In this document: positions 1 to 12,400 of the stretch, piece after piece
How positions within the stretch are numbered: position 1 is the stretch's first letter
Layout of the letters: each line of letters starts with the position of its first letter
From: Parus major
Taxonomy: Eukaryota > Chordata > Aves > Passeriformes > Paridae
Reading direction: 5' to 3'
Assembly: GCF_001522545.3 (NCBI RefSeq)
Contig: NC_031773.1
Location: forward strand, 40,196,434-40,260,433
Length of the DNA: 64,000 nt
Made by a program: the position numbers and the translations under genes
The notes under the pieces: generated by a model
The model's database searches: none
What the model was told of the DNA's origin: nothing
What the model saw: only the letters and a program-made list of their open reading frames with translations

Positions 1-364
1 CAGCACAGTATCTGAGACAGAGACGGATCAGCTGTATGTTAAAGCTGCTCATACAGCATGGTGGTGTCTCTGCAAGGAGGATGTACAGCTCTTGTTGAAG
101 AGATGAGGGATCATTCCACATAAGGAGGAAACAATCACTACCAACAGAGTTGAGAGTTGCTCTTAAAAAACTTCTGAAATTATCTTTAATGCTCTTGTAC
201 AAAAGAAGCCAGAAAATAACTGCAAGTAGCTTGTTGTGCATGATTACAAATTATCAGTTTCAGAGAGGCAGAAATTCCTATTTCTGTGTGATCCATATGT
301 GCTAGCTTTCTGCACAAGTGTAGAAGGAATATGCAAAGACTGTCACTGTGTTATATATAAATTT
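1..364. other. Non-coding sequence, no feature seen
   Basis: The stretch before the first CR1 fragment has no open frame of note, no repeat that I recognise and no RNA gene. It is ordinary AT-rich avian intergenic or intronic sequence. Confidence 0.6.
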
Positions 365-925
365 AATGGAACATGAGCCAACAGTGTGTCCAGAAGTCAG
401 TGGGATCCTGACCTGTTTCAGAGTAGTGTGGCCAGCAGGACTAGGGAAGGGATTTTCCCCCTTTACTCAGCATTGGTGAGGCAACACCTCAAATTCTGTG
501 TTCAGTTTTGGGCCATTCACTTCAAGAAAGACATTGAGTTGATGGAGAGAGTCCAGTGAAGGGCAACAAAGCTGGTGAAGCACCTGGAGCAGAAGTCTTA
601 TAAGGAATTGATGAAGGAATACCTTATCCTCTCTACAACTACCTCAAAGGAGGTTGTAGCCAGGAGGGGTTTGTCTCTTTTAATTGTAGGACAAGAGGAA
701 ATGGTCTCAAATTGTTCAAGGGGAGGTTCAAAGTGGATATGAGGAAAAACATTCTTCACCAAAAGAGTTATCAGGTTGGCCAGGGAAGAGGACGAATCAG
801 CATCCCTGGAGGTAGATGAGGCACTTAGTGGCATGGTTGAGTGATGGACTATAGAGCGTTAGGTTTACTACTGGACTCCATGGTCTTAAGTATCTTTTCC
901 AATCTAAATTATTCTGATTCTATCT
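365..925 (+). mobile_element. CR1 LINE fragment, 3' part of ORF2 plus 3' UTR
   Basis: This is a 5'-truncated CR1 retrotransposon in + orientation. Conceptual translation, broken by stops and frameshifts, follows the C-terminal end of the CR1 reverse-transcriptase polyprotein: the segment near 480-560 reads like the family's stretch on the ORF end (residues such as [12 protein letters not shown]), followed by the ERVQ-RATKLVK block near 545-580 and the conserved 3' tail near 615-840. It ends near 905-925 in a degenerate copy of the CR1 terminus (TTTCCAATCTAAATTATTCTGATT), which places the 3' end there. The many substitutions and stops mark an old, dead copy. The open frame on the opposite strand at 598-834 is only a shadow of this repeat. 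The 5' boundary is approximate. Confidence 0.92.
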
Positions 926-3073
926 TAAATGATAATGACAATGTTTTGGTGTTTATTGTTTTTACCAGTACAGTTATGTCACTGCTTGCCAAGGCCACTA
1001 CAGAGCAATAAAGGAATTTTGGTCCATTAATTCCCCAAAGTTTTAAGAAGAGTGTGTTAAGTTGTTAATAATGTAACATTTTTGTAAACCTCTAAAAACA
1101 ACTTAAAAAATTGTTTGACAGCGGAATTAAGTATTTTATTGCTAAGTTTCAGAACAAATCACTGAGGAAGATCTTTATATTGTCTTAAATGAGATCAGAG
1201 ACAAAATTACTGTGGAGTAAATAGATACTTGGTGTACTTGGGAGACTACAGAGTGAACTGAACTGGGAGATTGTCCATTTTGCTCTATAGTTGAAGCCAA
1301 AAGATATGTCAGATCTATCACCATTGTATGCACCTCTTCTAGGCCTTCAGTGTAGCAGTTACTCCACCTCCTAAGTACAATTCTAAAGGAAGCGTCAAAA
1401 AAGAAAATAAAGAAGAAACCATCAGCTTGTAAGTAGCCACTAAAAATAGCAAACTCCTGGGAAGAAACAGTATTTCTCCTTTGAAAAAATGACAGTAGGA
1501 GTCTGACAATCTGTTCTGCATATCTTCACTGACGTAGGAACCATCAGCAAACCACTTGATTTCTGGTTGCTACTCAGTCATAGGCACCATTATTAAAATT
1601 GATTCAATTCATCGAGTGCCTTATGGGCAGTTAATTCTCCATTTTAAATTAGTAGAATGCATTCAAATCATTGAATAAACAACAGTAAAAGGTAAAAGAA
1701 AACCAAGCATAATTTAAACTTTTGCTTTACCATGAACAGCATGTCAGCTTCAGAAACAGCAATGATAAGGATATTAATTTATATGTAATTCCAGGACATT
1801 CCAGGAAAAAAAAGAGATATATTACATGACTCTGACTTATTTTTTTTTTTCATACATTTATATACCTAAGCCATTCCATATTTATTGCAGAAAGCTGGCA
1901 ACTATGGCCAAAAATGCCTTCTACTCCCTATGACAGTAACTGTGATAGCACACTTGTTCACAGCATAAGCAGTATGGTGTGGCATTGTAACATAGACTTG
2001 GATGGGCACAAGGATGGCCCTTGTCTCATGCAAGGATGGAAATGCTAACCATTTCTAACTTCAGAATTACATCTATTTACTAGATTGAATAATTTTATTA
2101 CTAAGGTGGATAAATGTAATAATCACCTTGCAATTAACATCCAATTTTATTAGAAGCTTAGAATATATTGCTCACATAATTTTTTAGTACATGATGCCAG
2201 TCTCCAATGAAATCTGTTCATTCTGTGAGTCTCTGAATAGAGTAGTTTTTTTTGTTTTCCATGAACTTCTAGTGGTCCAGTTTCTCCTTCACTATTAGAG
2301 GGTATTTTTAACCACAAGGATTCTAGCAGTTTCTCTAAACATTCTGCATTGTATAACTTTAAACACAGTTTTCTCAGAAATTACTTGCTACAAAACACAT
2401 GATGATCACACAGGTCTGAGGCCCTTACAGGTACTGCATAAAACACATTGGAATTCACAGAAGTATGGACTAAGAAAGCACTACAATTTAGAAAAACAAT
2501 ATAAAATGATAAGTGTAGTATAAATTCTCCAAGATGAGAGCCATTATTTGCATTCTGAAAGACTGAACATAACTCCCAAGTAAATTTAAACTTTAGTAAA
2601 TAATTCCCCATTGCCTAAATATTTTTCTGATGGGAAAATACAGAAGATTACTAATATGAAATGAGCTTATAGTCCTGTTTCACACCAGCAACCCATAGAG
2701 TTTAAATCTTTAATTTCAGATTCATTTGGACTGGATGAACAGTAACAGTAAAATAGCTCTAAAATAAAAAAATAAATAAGGTAAAATAATTGATATTGGC
2801 CAGAGCAAGTGGTTGGACATCCAACAAAAGAATTTTACCAAAGAAAGGTTAGATTCATCCACAACAAATATGGAGAACAGGTGATAAAATAACAAATTAT
2901 CAGACCTCTGGTTTTCAAGTATCTATCTTTAACTTAATTTTGACCTAAAGTTAGTGCTTCATCTGTAACTTATCTGAATAAATTTATTATTTTCTGAAAG
3001 CCACAAGTTTGGTCTTAAACTCAGTGAGAACAAACAACACTTCTTTCGAAACTGTGAGTTTCTCTTTAAAGAT
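926..3073. other. Non-coding sequence, no gene seen
   Basis: AT-rich sequence with short A and T runs. Open frames on the minus strand (1339-1521, 2381-2611) have AT-driven composition, no recognisable domain and no flanking splice or promoter context. I see no mobile element here. Confidence 0.6.
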
Positions 3074-3147
3074 GTACTTTAAAAACTTTAAAAACTTTAA
3101 AGTACTTTAAAAACTTTAAAAACTTTAAAGTTTGTACTTTAAAAACT
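3074..3147. repeat. Tandem repeat, 28-bp AT-rich unit with internal symmetry
   Basis: Two adjacent 28-bp units start at 3074 and 3102. Each begins GTACTTTAAA and contains three ACTTTAAA-type blocks. A partial third copy (GTACTTTAAAAACT) follows after a short spacer at about 3134. Because the unit starts GTACTTTAAA and the next block ends TTTAAAGTAC, the array is also an inverted repeat able to form an AT-rich hairpin. No coding or regulatory role can be inferred. Confidence 0.85.
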
Positions 3148-6100
3148 GAGCTCTCTGAAAGCTGTGAGTGGTCTCAATAACATCAATCAACACGTCTTCT
3201 TGCTAACTGCAGGACACAGTTTTCCAAATTTTCCTAATTCCCATATGTAGCATACCTTGCTACTTCTGCTGAAATGTAGTTTCATAAATTATGAAGCACT
3301 CTCCATTTGTTGGCCATCCTTATATTTCTTTTCTTCATTGACCACCTAATTCCTATAAAATACTTTCCTCTGGCTGCATCAAATTTCTTGTGAACACTTG
3401 GAAAAATGTCACAATCTCTTCAGAATTAAGTAAAAAATTACATGTAGCCACTACTGCGTCAACACTACAGACTGGTAATGAGGAAATGTCACTTCATTAT
3501 AATAACTTCCAATATTTTGTGAAGCTAAAGGTCAATAGTCATGTCATTCTTGAAATGCTGGTATTTATGATTTTTTCCATTACTTCAATGGATGATCACT
3601 GAAAAATGAACAGTACCAGAGGATGATATGTTATCCTGCTTAACAAGGTCAGGGAAGAGACATGACCTTTATCAATCAGAATTCAAACACACTGAAGAAG
3701 AGCTATTACTATAAAATTGTGTTCTCATTTCACTAAGTCAAAAACAATTCTACTGATTGTAAAACATCTCTGTATTTTAAAGAATATATATAGGTTTAAA
3801 ACCCATTAAAGTTATTAGCCATGTCTCTCAATGTACTAATGAGCAACCAGAGGCAAAATCAAAGTCAGACAAACTAAGATTATTTATCTTAGGGCTATAG
3901 ATGGCTGGTCTCTGTAGACACACAATCTGTACAGCTCTTTTTTCAAAGTAGTGAATTTGTTTTTAGAACAGGAAAAAAGTCTCTCATACCTGTTTTAAAA
4001 GTTCTAAGTCCCTGCTGGAAATACACCTGTACTTCGCAGAAAGGCTTTCTTTGTTCTGCATTCTTTTACTGTACTGTATCTTGAAGTCTCATACTGCAGA
4101 GTGAATTTTGAACACTTACATCTTTCTTTGCATTTTTAAAGGGTAATGTTCACTCAATAGCACAACACCAGAAGTACATAATTATAAAGGGTGAAAGAAA
4201 CTGCATTCAAATTACCCATGAGTTTAAATGCTTGGCTCTGTATAATTACTTTCAAATTATTTCTGTCAAACACACGTTATAGTTGAGTTAGTCATTTATA
4301 TTTTAAAAAGAAAATTAAGAAAATAAAGGAAGAACTTATTCAGAATTTTTAATAAGCACAGCTTCTTCTTTAGCAAATGGTATCAGGTTTTTAAACTACT
4401 TATTACTTAGCCAGCTAAGTTCAGTGGATAGTCAGGAAAACAGATTAACACATTGTAGACTACAACACCAGCTTTCAATATGGAAAATATAATGATCTAA
4501 CATAGATACAGTATAAAATAGCAGCATGTTTCTATGTAAAACATTTGCACATTTTAAATTCTTTTCTTTTTACTGCTCTCACATCCATCAGTGACTTGGA
4601 AGAATAATATTGTGATGTATGCTACATTGTGTTCTGTGTAGCTGATATGTTCATGTTTAGGACAGGAGGCAAGAAAAAATAAAATAAATCTTCTGTCCTC
4701 TTCACTAAAGTTGTATTTATGATCACCAAGACCAGCTATTCTGTGAACTTCAAATCTATTTGGAAGCAAGGAGTCAACTGCACACTTACAAAGATGCACA
4801 GCAGGGCATCTAGAAGTGCCAAGCTGGATTCTGTTTTTCTGATTTACCAATCTTAAAAAAAATTCTCTATATATACATATAGAAACACAGATGAAACCAT
4901 TTAAAACATACCACATGATTTCTTTCTACTTGTAAACCACATTTTACAGAAAAATTAAAACCTTCTGTTGAACTGTTGAAATTTTAAAATGTTTATTGGT
5001 CCATTTTCTTATTGTTCTTGTTGTTAACATTCTTCATCTACAAAGATTTCCTGAGACTTAAAACACAGACTTCAGTGCTAAGTCAGTTGAAATTGGTAGA
5101 TGAAACTGAAAAAAACTAATGAAATGCTCTAACAGTTGTAATGTCAGAGCACTTCAGATAGAAGTGTTTGTCTCTAATACTACTTTAAACATCTTCATAC
5201 TGTAAGGAAACACTTCAGGCTTTTTATTGATATAAAGCTTCCTTTTCCAAACCTCTTAAAATACAGAGATCATCTCTAACACCACCTGCAGTGAGGTGGA
5301 AAGCAAAGTGGCCTAACTTAAATCTTATCGTTGATGAGGGACTCCATTGGATTATATTGTGCTAAAACACCAGAAAGTCCTGTGTGGAGCACTTGTAGCT
5401 TTTGGATGGGTTTGAACAGTACAGGTATTTCAGCTGTGTGCTGGCAGGTCTCTGGAGCAGGCTGGAGTGTACAGCTACACTTTGTCCCTCAAAATATCCT
5501 CATTCAGACACTAGGAGGTTCACCTTATATGACATGCAATATTCCTTATGTCCAGAGTGAAATCCTTTGGCCAGGATGTTGAGATATTGCAAATCTGAGG
5601 TTGTTGACTGAGCTGGAAATAGAGTTTGGAAAATGAAATCTTGTTTAATGTCACTAAGGTCTGTTTTAAAGGTTAAATTACGCAAATGAAAAGTCTGCCA
5701 GTCCTTTCCCAGGCAAGTTCCAGGGCATATTTTCCTTACTTCATATGAGTGAACTGCATACAGCAAAATTTACTGAGAAGAATCTGTAATTATTTAGAAT
5801 GAAATAGGATACTGCCAAATAATTATGAAGCAATCACTATATATGGTGATGAGTGGCTAGACTAGAGTAGTTAAGCAAATCAAGGGGCTTCTATCTCACT
5901 ATCTGTAACCTGCTTTGCTGATGACTTGCAGAAAATAACTTCAGTGTGTAGCACAGAATTGTCACAGGAGTGGCAGGGGAAAACGTCTTGGGCTGTGAGT
6001 ATCAGAAACTCAGCTGACGTAAACTTTAGTATTATGAAGAAAATATTTATGCACAGGAATTCTTTTCTCTCAGATGAATCAGAATAAAGCAACTTTTTTT

Positions 6101-9099
6101 ACAAGTTGGTATGTTTCAATGAAATTGTTGCATATTCCATGATGGAAAAAGCTAACACAAGTGCCATGAAAATTTTCCCTAAAGTTATATAATTCTCCTT
6201 TAAAAATGTGTAGGTTTATCCCACTGAGGACAGATTTTTTAGAGCTGATAAAATGTTGTTTTGATCTGTTTTCCTGGGAATTTTTTCTGTAATTAATTAA
6301 AATGAAGAAATGCATTCTAAACCACAGAGTCTTCAGTGACCCATGTGGGTGCTGGAATCCATGATCTTAATATTCTCTGAAGGAATAAAGTATATAGTAC
6401 AGAAATTAATATGGTTGATATGTAGTTCTTAAATATAGAACAACTTTTTTGATTCTGAGCAAGCACCCATTTGAATTGAGTACACATTAAAATTACTGTG
6501 AAGTAAAAGTGGTGTGAACTCACATTTTAATAAAAATATCATAAAACTTTTTCACATTATAAGGAAACCATTGGATTGCTTGCTGCAAAATTCCTAAATA
6601 CCAATGAACTTACACCAAACTGTTCAAAATATCTTTTCAAGCAGAAGGTACTGTTTATTAATTGGCAAAAAATACTAAAATACATTTATCTCAATCCTTC
6701 AGCACTACATGTCTTAGCAATAATTTGGTTGTTAAGTTATAGTAACACATCCTTCCTGGGGGAAAGGGAAACTAACAGGAGATTGAACTTAACTGTAACA
6801 AAAATTAATTTTTTCAGCTTCAGTGGAACTTGGTTTTGGATGACATGACTATTTAGTGCTAACTGGTTTAAGTATGAAAGTTATAATATAAATTCTGACA
6901 CTTTTAAATGGAAAAGAGACAGCATTGTAATTAAGCCTCACAATAGTGGTGTGGTGAGGTGTGAAAAATAGGAGGCTTATTCAGCACCCAAGATAAATTA
7001 TTGTAAATCTGTAGTAGGTGTATGTCAAAAATTAATTCAAAGTGCACAGCAGAAGACTTTTTATTACTTCTAAAATGCATGACACTGCAAGTTTTACTGC
7101 TGACTGCTGTGTTCAGGATTTAGTCTGTGGAAAAGGGATACTAACTAAACTCTTTGTAACTGAAAGTCTTCAACATGTATTATCCATATGAATACTATAA
7201 ACCCAGAGTGTTGAAGAGAGAATAATTTGTTTCACTGTATCATTCCTTTCATTTTGTAATACCTCAACATTTAAATTCTCAATCCTTGTTCAGTGAAAAA
7301 AAATCAGAATAAGAAAAAACCAAAAACCCCAAATATTAATACACTAACATTTTTATTAATTGAAAGAATTCAGACAAAGTCTATTGAACATACATTTTTG
7401 GAAAAAATAATCCCTCTATAAACTGGGAATTTGCTTTCCTCTTCATATGTTTGCTGGCATATAACTATTTCTCATGACTTTCAAGTAGCATTCAGAAATG
7501 GAGAAAAAATCTTGTAATGCATCTTAGCCAAAATAATAATCTAGGGGAGATATCTGAATATGCAATCTCCAACACAAAGCTTTTTGTTTAATTCAGTAAA
7601 TGCATAATCTAGAAGCACATTCCTTACAGAACTATCAAAACAGACTTGAATGTCATAGACATTCACATGCAACTTGAATGTTTGGGATTTTCAAGTGTGT
7701 ACACTTCATTTCAACTCATCAGATTGAATGCAATTTACTAACTGGATTAATTTTAGCGATTCTAAACAGATTTATAATTGCAAATGAAAGACAAAAACAC
7801 AACCCAAAAGTTTCTATCAGAATGACCAGTAAATAACCATCTTGGTGAACTGAAGTAATAATTTTCAGAAATCAGAGCATTACTTCACTTTGAAAGGATA
7901 ATCTTCTTGCCAGAAGTCATAACAGCATAGTTGCTATCTTGTAAAATGTTTCTTCTAAGTCTATTTAGAAAATGTTTTATTCTTGTATGTGTATAGCCAG
8001 AGAGGAAATGCATGTAGACTCAAGTGGATATGTATTTCACTTAATAAATTAATGAAAAATATAACTTCTATTAAACTGGAAGTTTAAGTTTTGAAACAAT
8101 GAGAAAATTATAGAGACAACCATAGAAATCTCTCATCTGCACCCTACTAGAAATTCAAAATCATGGTCTATTTTGTGACATGAACATAATCGCCAAGCAT
8201 GTGAAATGAATTTTCTCTAAACTAAATCTACTTCTTAATAGTCAATTTTCTTTCTGTACATTTTAACTGTGTGAGGATCTGGGGAAGAAAACAAAGTTTG
8301 AATGATCAAGTAGAGGAAAAAAAGAGGTTTTTTTAAGATTTCCAATTATTCAATTTTAGAATTAGTCCTGACTTTTGATTGCTTAGTATTCTTTAAAACA
8401 GTAAATTAAAAAGGAATTAAGAAAAGGGGATAAAATAAACTTTAAAACCAAGATATTTAAAAGTTTTATAAAAATAATGCATATTTTATAGTTTTTAAAA
8501 AGAACATTCTATTTCTTATTCTGTAGTGAAAAGATAAAATTGGTCTATCAAGTCTGTATAATGCTCCTGTGATCATTTTATAAAATCTTCTAGATTTGAA
8601 AGAATTATCTATGGAAGCTGGCCTAGGAATACATTTTGAAAGCAAATGTTAATATGCATCTGTATCAGTACCGTGTGAGAAATTTTTATGCTTCTTTCCT
8701 TGTTTAACCATTAGGAAAAAAAGCACACAAAAATTAGGTCTAACAACTCAACTTAGCATTAGAAAATTGCTTTTAAGTATCCTTATATATAAAATAGATT
8801 TTACTGAATCAGAGGCTGTGATGGCTTTTTCCTTTAGATCATGGAAGAAAGACAGAACTCCTTTGGCTGAGGTTAGGATACATCAACTATTAGAAAGGAA
8901 AGATTTTGTTTATTAAGGAAGACAGCATGACTCGGTAATTATGATAATATGGTAAGTGCTGATAATTTGACAGAATGGAATTTAATAATTTAAATATCTT
9001 ATAAGCTCTAGTTACCTTATATGCTAGTAACATATGGAAGTGATTCCAAATGACTGCAAACTAGACTGTGGACAATGACATAAAAGGCAGACACACAGG
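3148..9099. other. Non-coding sequence, no gene seen
   Basis: About 6 kb of AT-rich sequence without a recognisable repeat family. The longest frame is a 120-codon minus-strand frame at 4554-4916. It has no known domain, no signal peptide and a scattered composition, so I treat it as chance. The other frames (3390-3602, 5331-5582, 5500-5766, 5880-6092, 6079-6315, 6317-6523, 6576-6848) are likewise unsupported. Confidence 0.55.
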
Positions 9100-9420
9100 G
9101 GGCTGTGCACATTAAATAATGCTGGACTTTTTGTTGTTATAAATCTGTAAAGTAGTTATGTCTGAGGCCGTTCTCTGAAACAGAACTGCAGGATCTACCT
9201 TATTTGGTCCTGTCTTATTAAAACTTATCTGACCACTGTTATCAGTTCCACAGACAAATTACCTGTTCATCTACTGTGGATAGATCTTTAATCCTTTTAT
9301 TGTGTTAACAGATAAAGTGTGATAGCCTTAATGTTTACTTATAAAACCTTTGACTTGAATGCAGAACAAACCCATAGTAGGCTACATTTTCCTGAGGTTT
9401 AAAAGTGAAGTAGGATTTAC
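9100..9420. other. Candidate conserved non-coding element (texture only)
   Basis: This segment is free of simple repeats and mobile-element sequence. It is dense in short motifs typical of vertebrate enhancers: GATA-type cores (CTTATCT at about 9224, ACAGATAAAG at about 9309) and TTTATTG. That texture resembles conserved non-coding elements, but I cannot align it to another species, so the call is weak. Confidence 0.22.
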
Positions 9421-12149
9421 TGGCATTTGCAGCTACTCATTGTGGCATTAACCCCCTTCTGTCTCTGCCTTGCCTCAGCTGTGGGGAGAGCCATCAGCCC
9501 CATCCCTTGGGTAAGAAACAGCAGGCACACCTATGGGGTACAAGATGCTGCAGCTGTCTCAGACATAACATTTGATAGACACTCATGAAGGGAAGCTGTG
9601 AGCCATATGAACTTTCTTATTGGAAATGCAGTTCTACATATCGTTCAGTTTACATGAAAACTTATCTTCATACTTTCTTTATTCTACACCTTTCCTTTTG
9701 AAAAAGGTGAGGGGGAAAATAGAATCATTTTATAAACTTTGTGCCAGTAAAATGAAATAATTTGATTTTCTGAGATCTCTCACTGAAAGCCCATGACATA
9801 GTTTCTGTGGGATCAAAGTGTCAGGAGTTAAATCCTTTCTTCTGAAACCATACAAGATCTTTTTTTCTAATACTATGAATGCTAATAGGATCCAAAATAC
9901 TGTTGAAATAAGCTCTCATGAAAGGAATCTCTGTTCAGAAGCAAAAAAAGGTTACCAGAGGAAAGGGATATTTTGGAAGTGAACAAAATGTTCTTTTTAT
10001 GGCTCTTCTGTCATTGTTAATGTTTTTCCAGTCTTCTAGAAATAATGAATAGCTACCATAAAGGATGAGGGAAATGAAAAAATCCTTAGAGATATGTCAG
10101 AGTCACTTGTACAAGAATCAAGCTGATGATTTTGATGGAGGTAGCAACTGATTAGAAGCTTTTGTCACAGTTTAAAAAGATCTCTATGTGTGATTCTGTT
10201 AGGTCTTATTAGAAGAACCACAGAAAGTATCAGTGTGACAAAATGAAGAGTAATAAGTGGTCTGTTCTATGGAAAAGTCTCTTTTATTGAAATAAATATC
10301 ATTATTCATAAATACAAAGATCATGTACCCAAATTTGAATTAATATAAAATTATCTTTTTTTCCTTTTTTTTTTTTTTTTCCTGGAAACTTAGATTATTA
10401 CAAAATATTTCTTTTTATTTTTTGGTTATTTTTTTTCAAGGAACAAACTAGATAGGGAGAAAAGAGTGTGCAGATCAGGTGAAGGTGAAGCAAAATGGTT
10501 TTAGTCTTTTGTAAACCTTTTCCCCAGTTGAGGAATTACTGAGCTAATGATGGGTTTGTTTTCTCTTTCCAGACAGATTGTCACAATTTTTTTAAATATA
10601 AAAGAGAGAAATGGGTAACAAATATAGTTGGGAACCATGAAGTACAGATTTTTTTACGTGAAACAGTTTTTCCCATTTCATATTCAGAAAAATTCAGGGT
10701 ATGATAGTGATAAGCCTATACTTGCAGAATATAAGTAGTGTTCAACACTGACTATACATAACAATAGGATCATTTAGCGGAATGTTTAATAAAGCTTTTC
10801 CTTCCTTCAGCTATTGAGTTAAACTGTAAATGTTTGAAAAGGTTGTGCTTAAAATCAATTGTTCACAACTTTTCATGGTGGAATATTTTCTGAGAAACTG
10901 TTTTTTATCAATATAAATTTCAAGAAGAATTTCAATGCTCTTGATTAAAAGTACATTCATAGTGTAAAAATTATCAGACTCGTGAACAGACTACAAACAC
11001 TGCATAGGAGAATACTAGAATACAAATGTTCTGGTGTTCTACTCTTAGTTTAGCAGAACTATTATAAGGTTCTTATTAAAAACTAATATTAAACTTAGAA
11101 TGTACATACTCAGTGTTACACAAATCTCACTGTCTGGTATTCATCTTTAAAAGTGAAAAGGCACAGAGCACTCAGCTGGTGCTAATTAACGTTCACTTTC
11201 AGTCACTCCTGCTTTTGGTATATGAAGTGTTTATCTACATTTTACATCTCATGTTTTTATATCAATGGAGTTTTTGCCACCACTGCAATATCCTCCTGTT
11301 TTATTTACAGTTAGATCTGAGACTTCAGTGGGGAGCTTCCCTTTGATGCTGCTCCTGGTAAAATGATATCTTAGAATATAATTCAAACTACACTAATGAT
11401 GTTAAGTGATGTAGGCAGGCTTTGAATGAAATCCTCATTATACTTGATGAAGTGCATTGAAATATGTGATGTAAAACACAGTGTCTTTTAAGAGTACTGA
11501 ATATTTTGCTTTTTCTTGTGGACTGTATTTATGGTTAGCTTTTGATTACTTCACATGCTAAGTCCAAGTGAACCAAGACCCCACAAGCTCAGATGAAGAC
11601 ATTTACTCTTGAGGGAAGTTTATGGTAAGAACAAAATCCACTCAAAGTCCAGCTTATTGCCATAAAAAAAAAGATCATCCTTTCTCTATTGCCACACAGT
11701 AACACTTTGAAGCAATCCCCTTCAGGCTTTAGATTTTAAATTAAGTTTGTCAAATATCTTCTCATAATTCTAAATTTCTAAATACTCAGCTCACAGTGAG
11801 ATAGGAAGATGGGAGCATTTAAGGGATTTATATTTCATTTCATTTGCACCAACTCTTAAGTAATCTTTTTGAGTCATCCCATTCATCCCAAAACATTCCA
11901 GTATTTTTTATACCAGTGTCCCTTAATTTAATTTTAATGTTAAACTTCATTATTTTCTGTTGATAAACATGGGAAGTGAATGAAATGGATTGCATTCCAG
12001 CAATGCAGGTTGTTCAGAAGGCAAACATCATCCATTAAGAGGAGACTTTAACTCATACTCATGTCTTAAATACATGGAACTGCTCTTTTCAGTATCTACT
12101 ATTCACTGGAAGAACCTCATGTAATATAAATAGCATCACCCAACATGAT
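9421..12149. other. Non-coding sequence with T-rich runs
   Basis: AT-rich sequence. A pyrimidine-rich run at about 10354-10382 contains an uninterrupted stretch of about 16 T or more. The plus-strand frame at 11113-11346 is hydrophobic only because of its T content and has no supporting context. No repeat family was recognised. Confidence 0.55.
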
Positions 12150-12400
12150 GTCAGTGAGGAGATGCTCAAGAAGCTGGGAGGGAACATGGCCAGGACAGCT
12201 GACCCAATCTATCTGAAGGGATATTCCATATCATAATATGGCATGCTCAGTTTGTAAACTGGAAGAGTTGGCCAGGAAGGGATGATCATTGCATCTGCAA
12301 TGACCAGTGAGTAATGGTATTGTGCATAATTTTTCTCTCCGGGTTATATTCTTCTTTCTCTTTTTCATTCCTATTCTTTCACAGTTCAAGGTTTTCCAGC
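12150..12400 (+). mobile_element. Decayed ERVL-like LTR fragment (5' and central part)
   Basis: The order of short blocks matches, from memory, the U3 part of a common songbird ERVL-type LTR: GAGGAGATGCTCAAGAAGC, a GCCAGGACAGCTGACCCAA block, then GGGATATTCCATA with a mutated CATATGACGTCATGCTCAG equivalent near 12220-12250. A TTGTGCATAATTTTT block follows near 12322. The polyadenylation part and the 3' end are missing or unrecognisable. The orientation is +. No retroviral internal sequence is adjacent, so this is a truncated LTR remnant, and the boundaries are approximate. Confidence 0.75.

Noticed and set aside
4554..4916. 120-codon minus-strand frame
   Set aside because: No domain, no promoter or splice context, no repeat. 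Frames of this length occur by chance when six frames of 64 kb are read.
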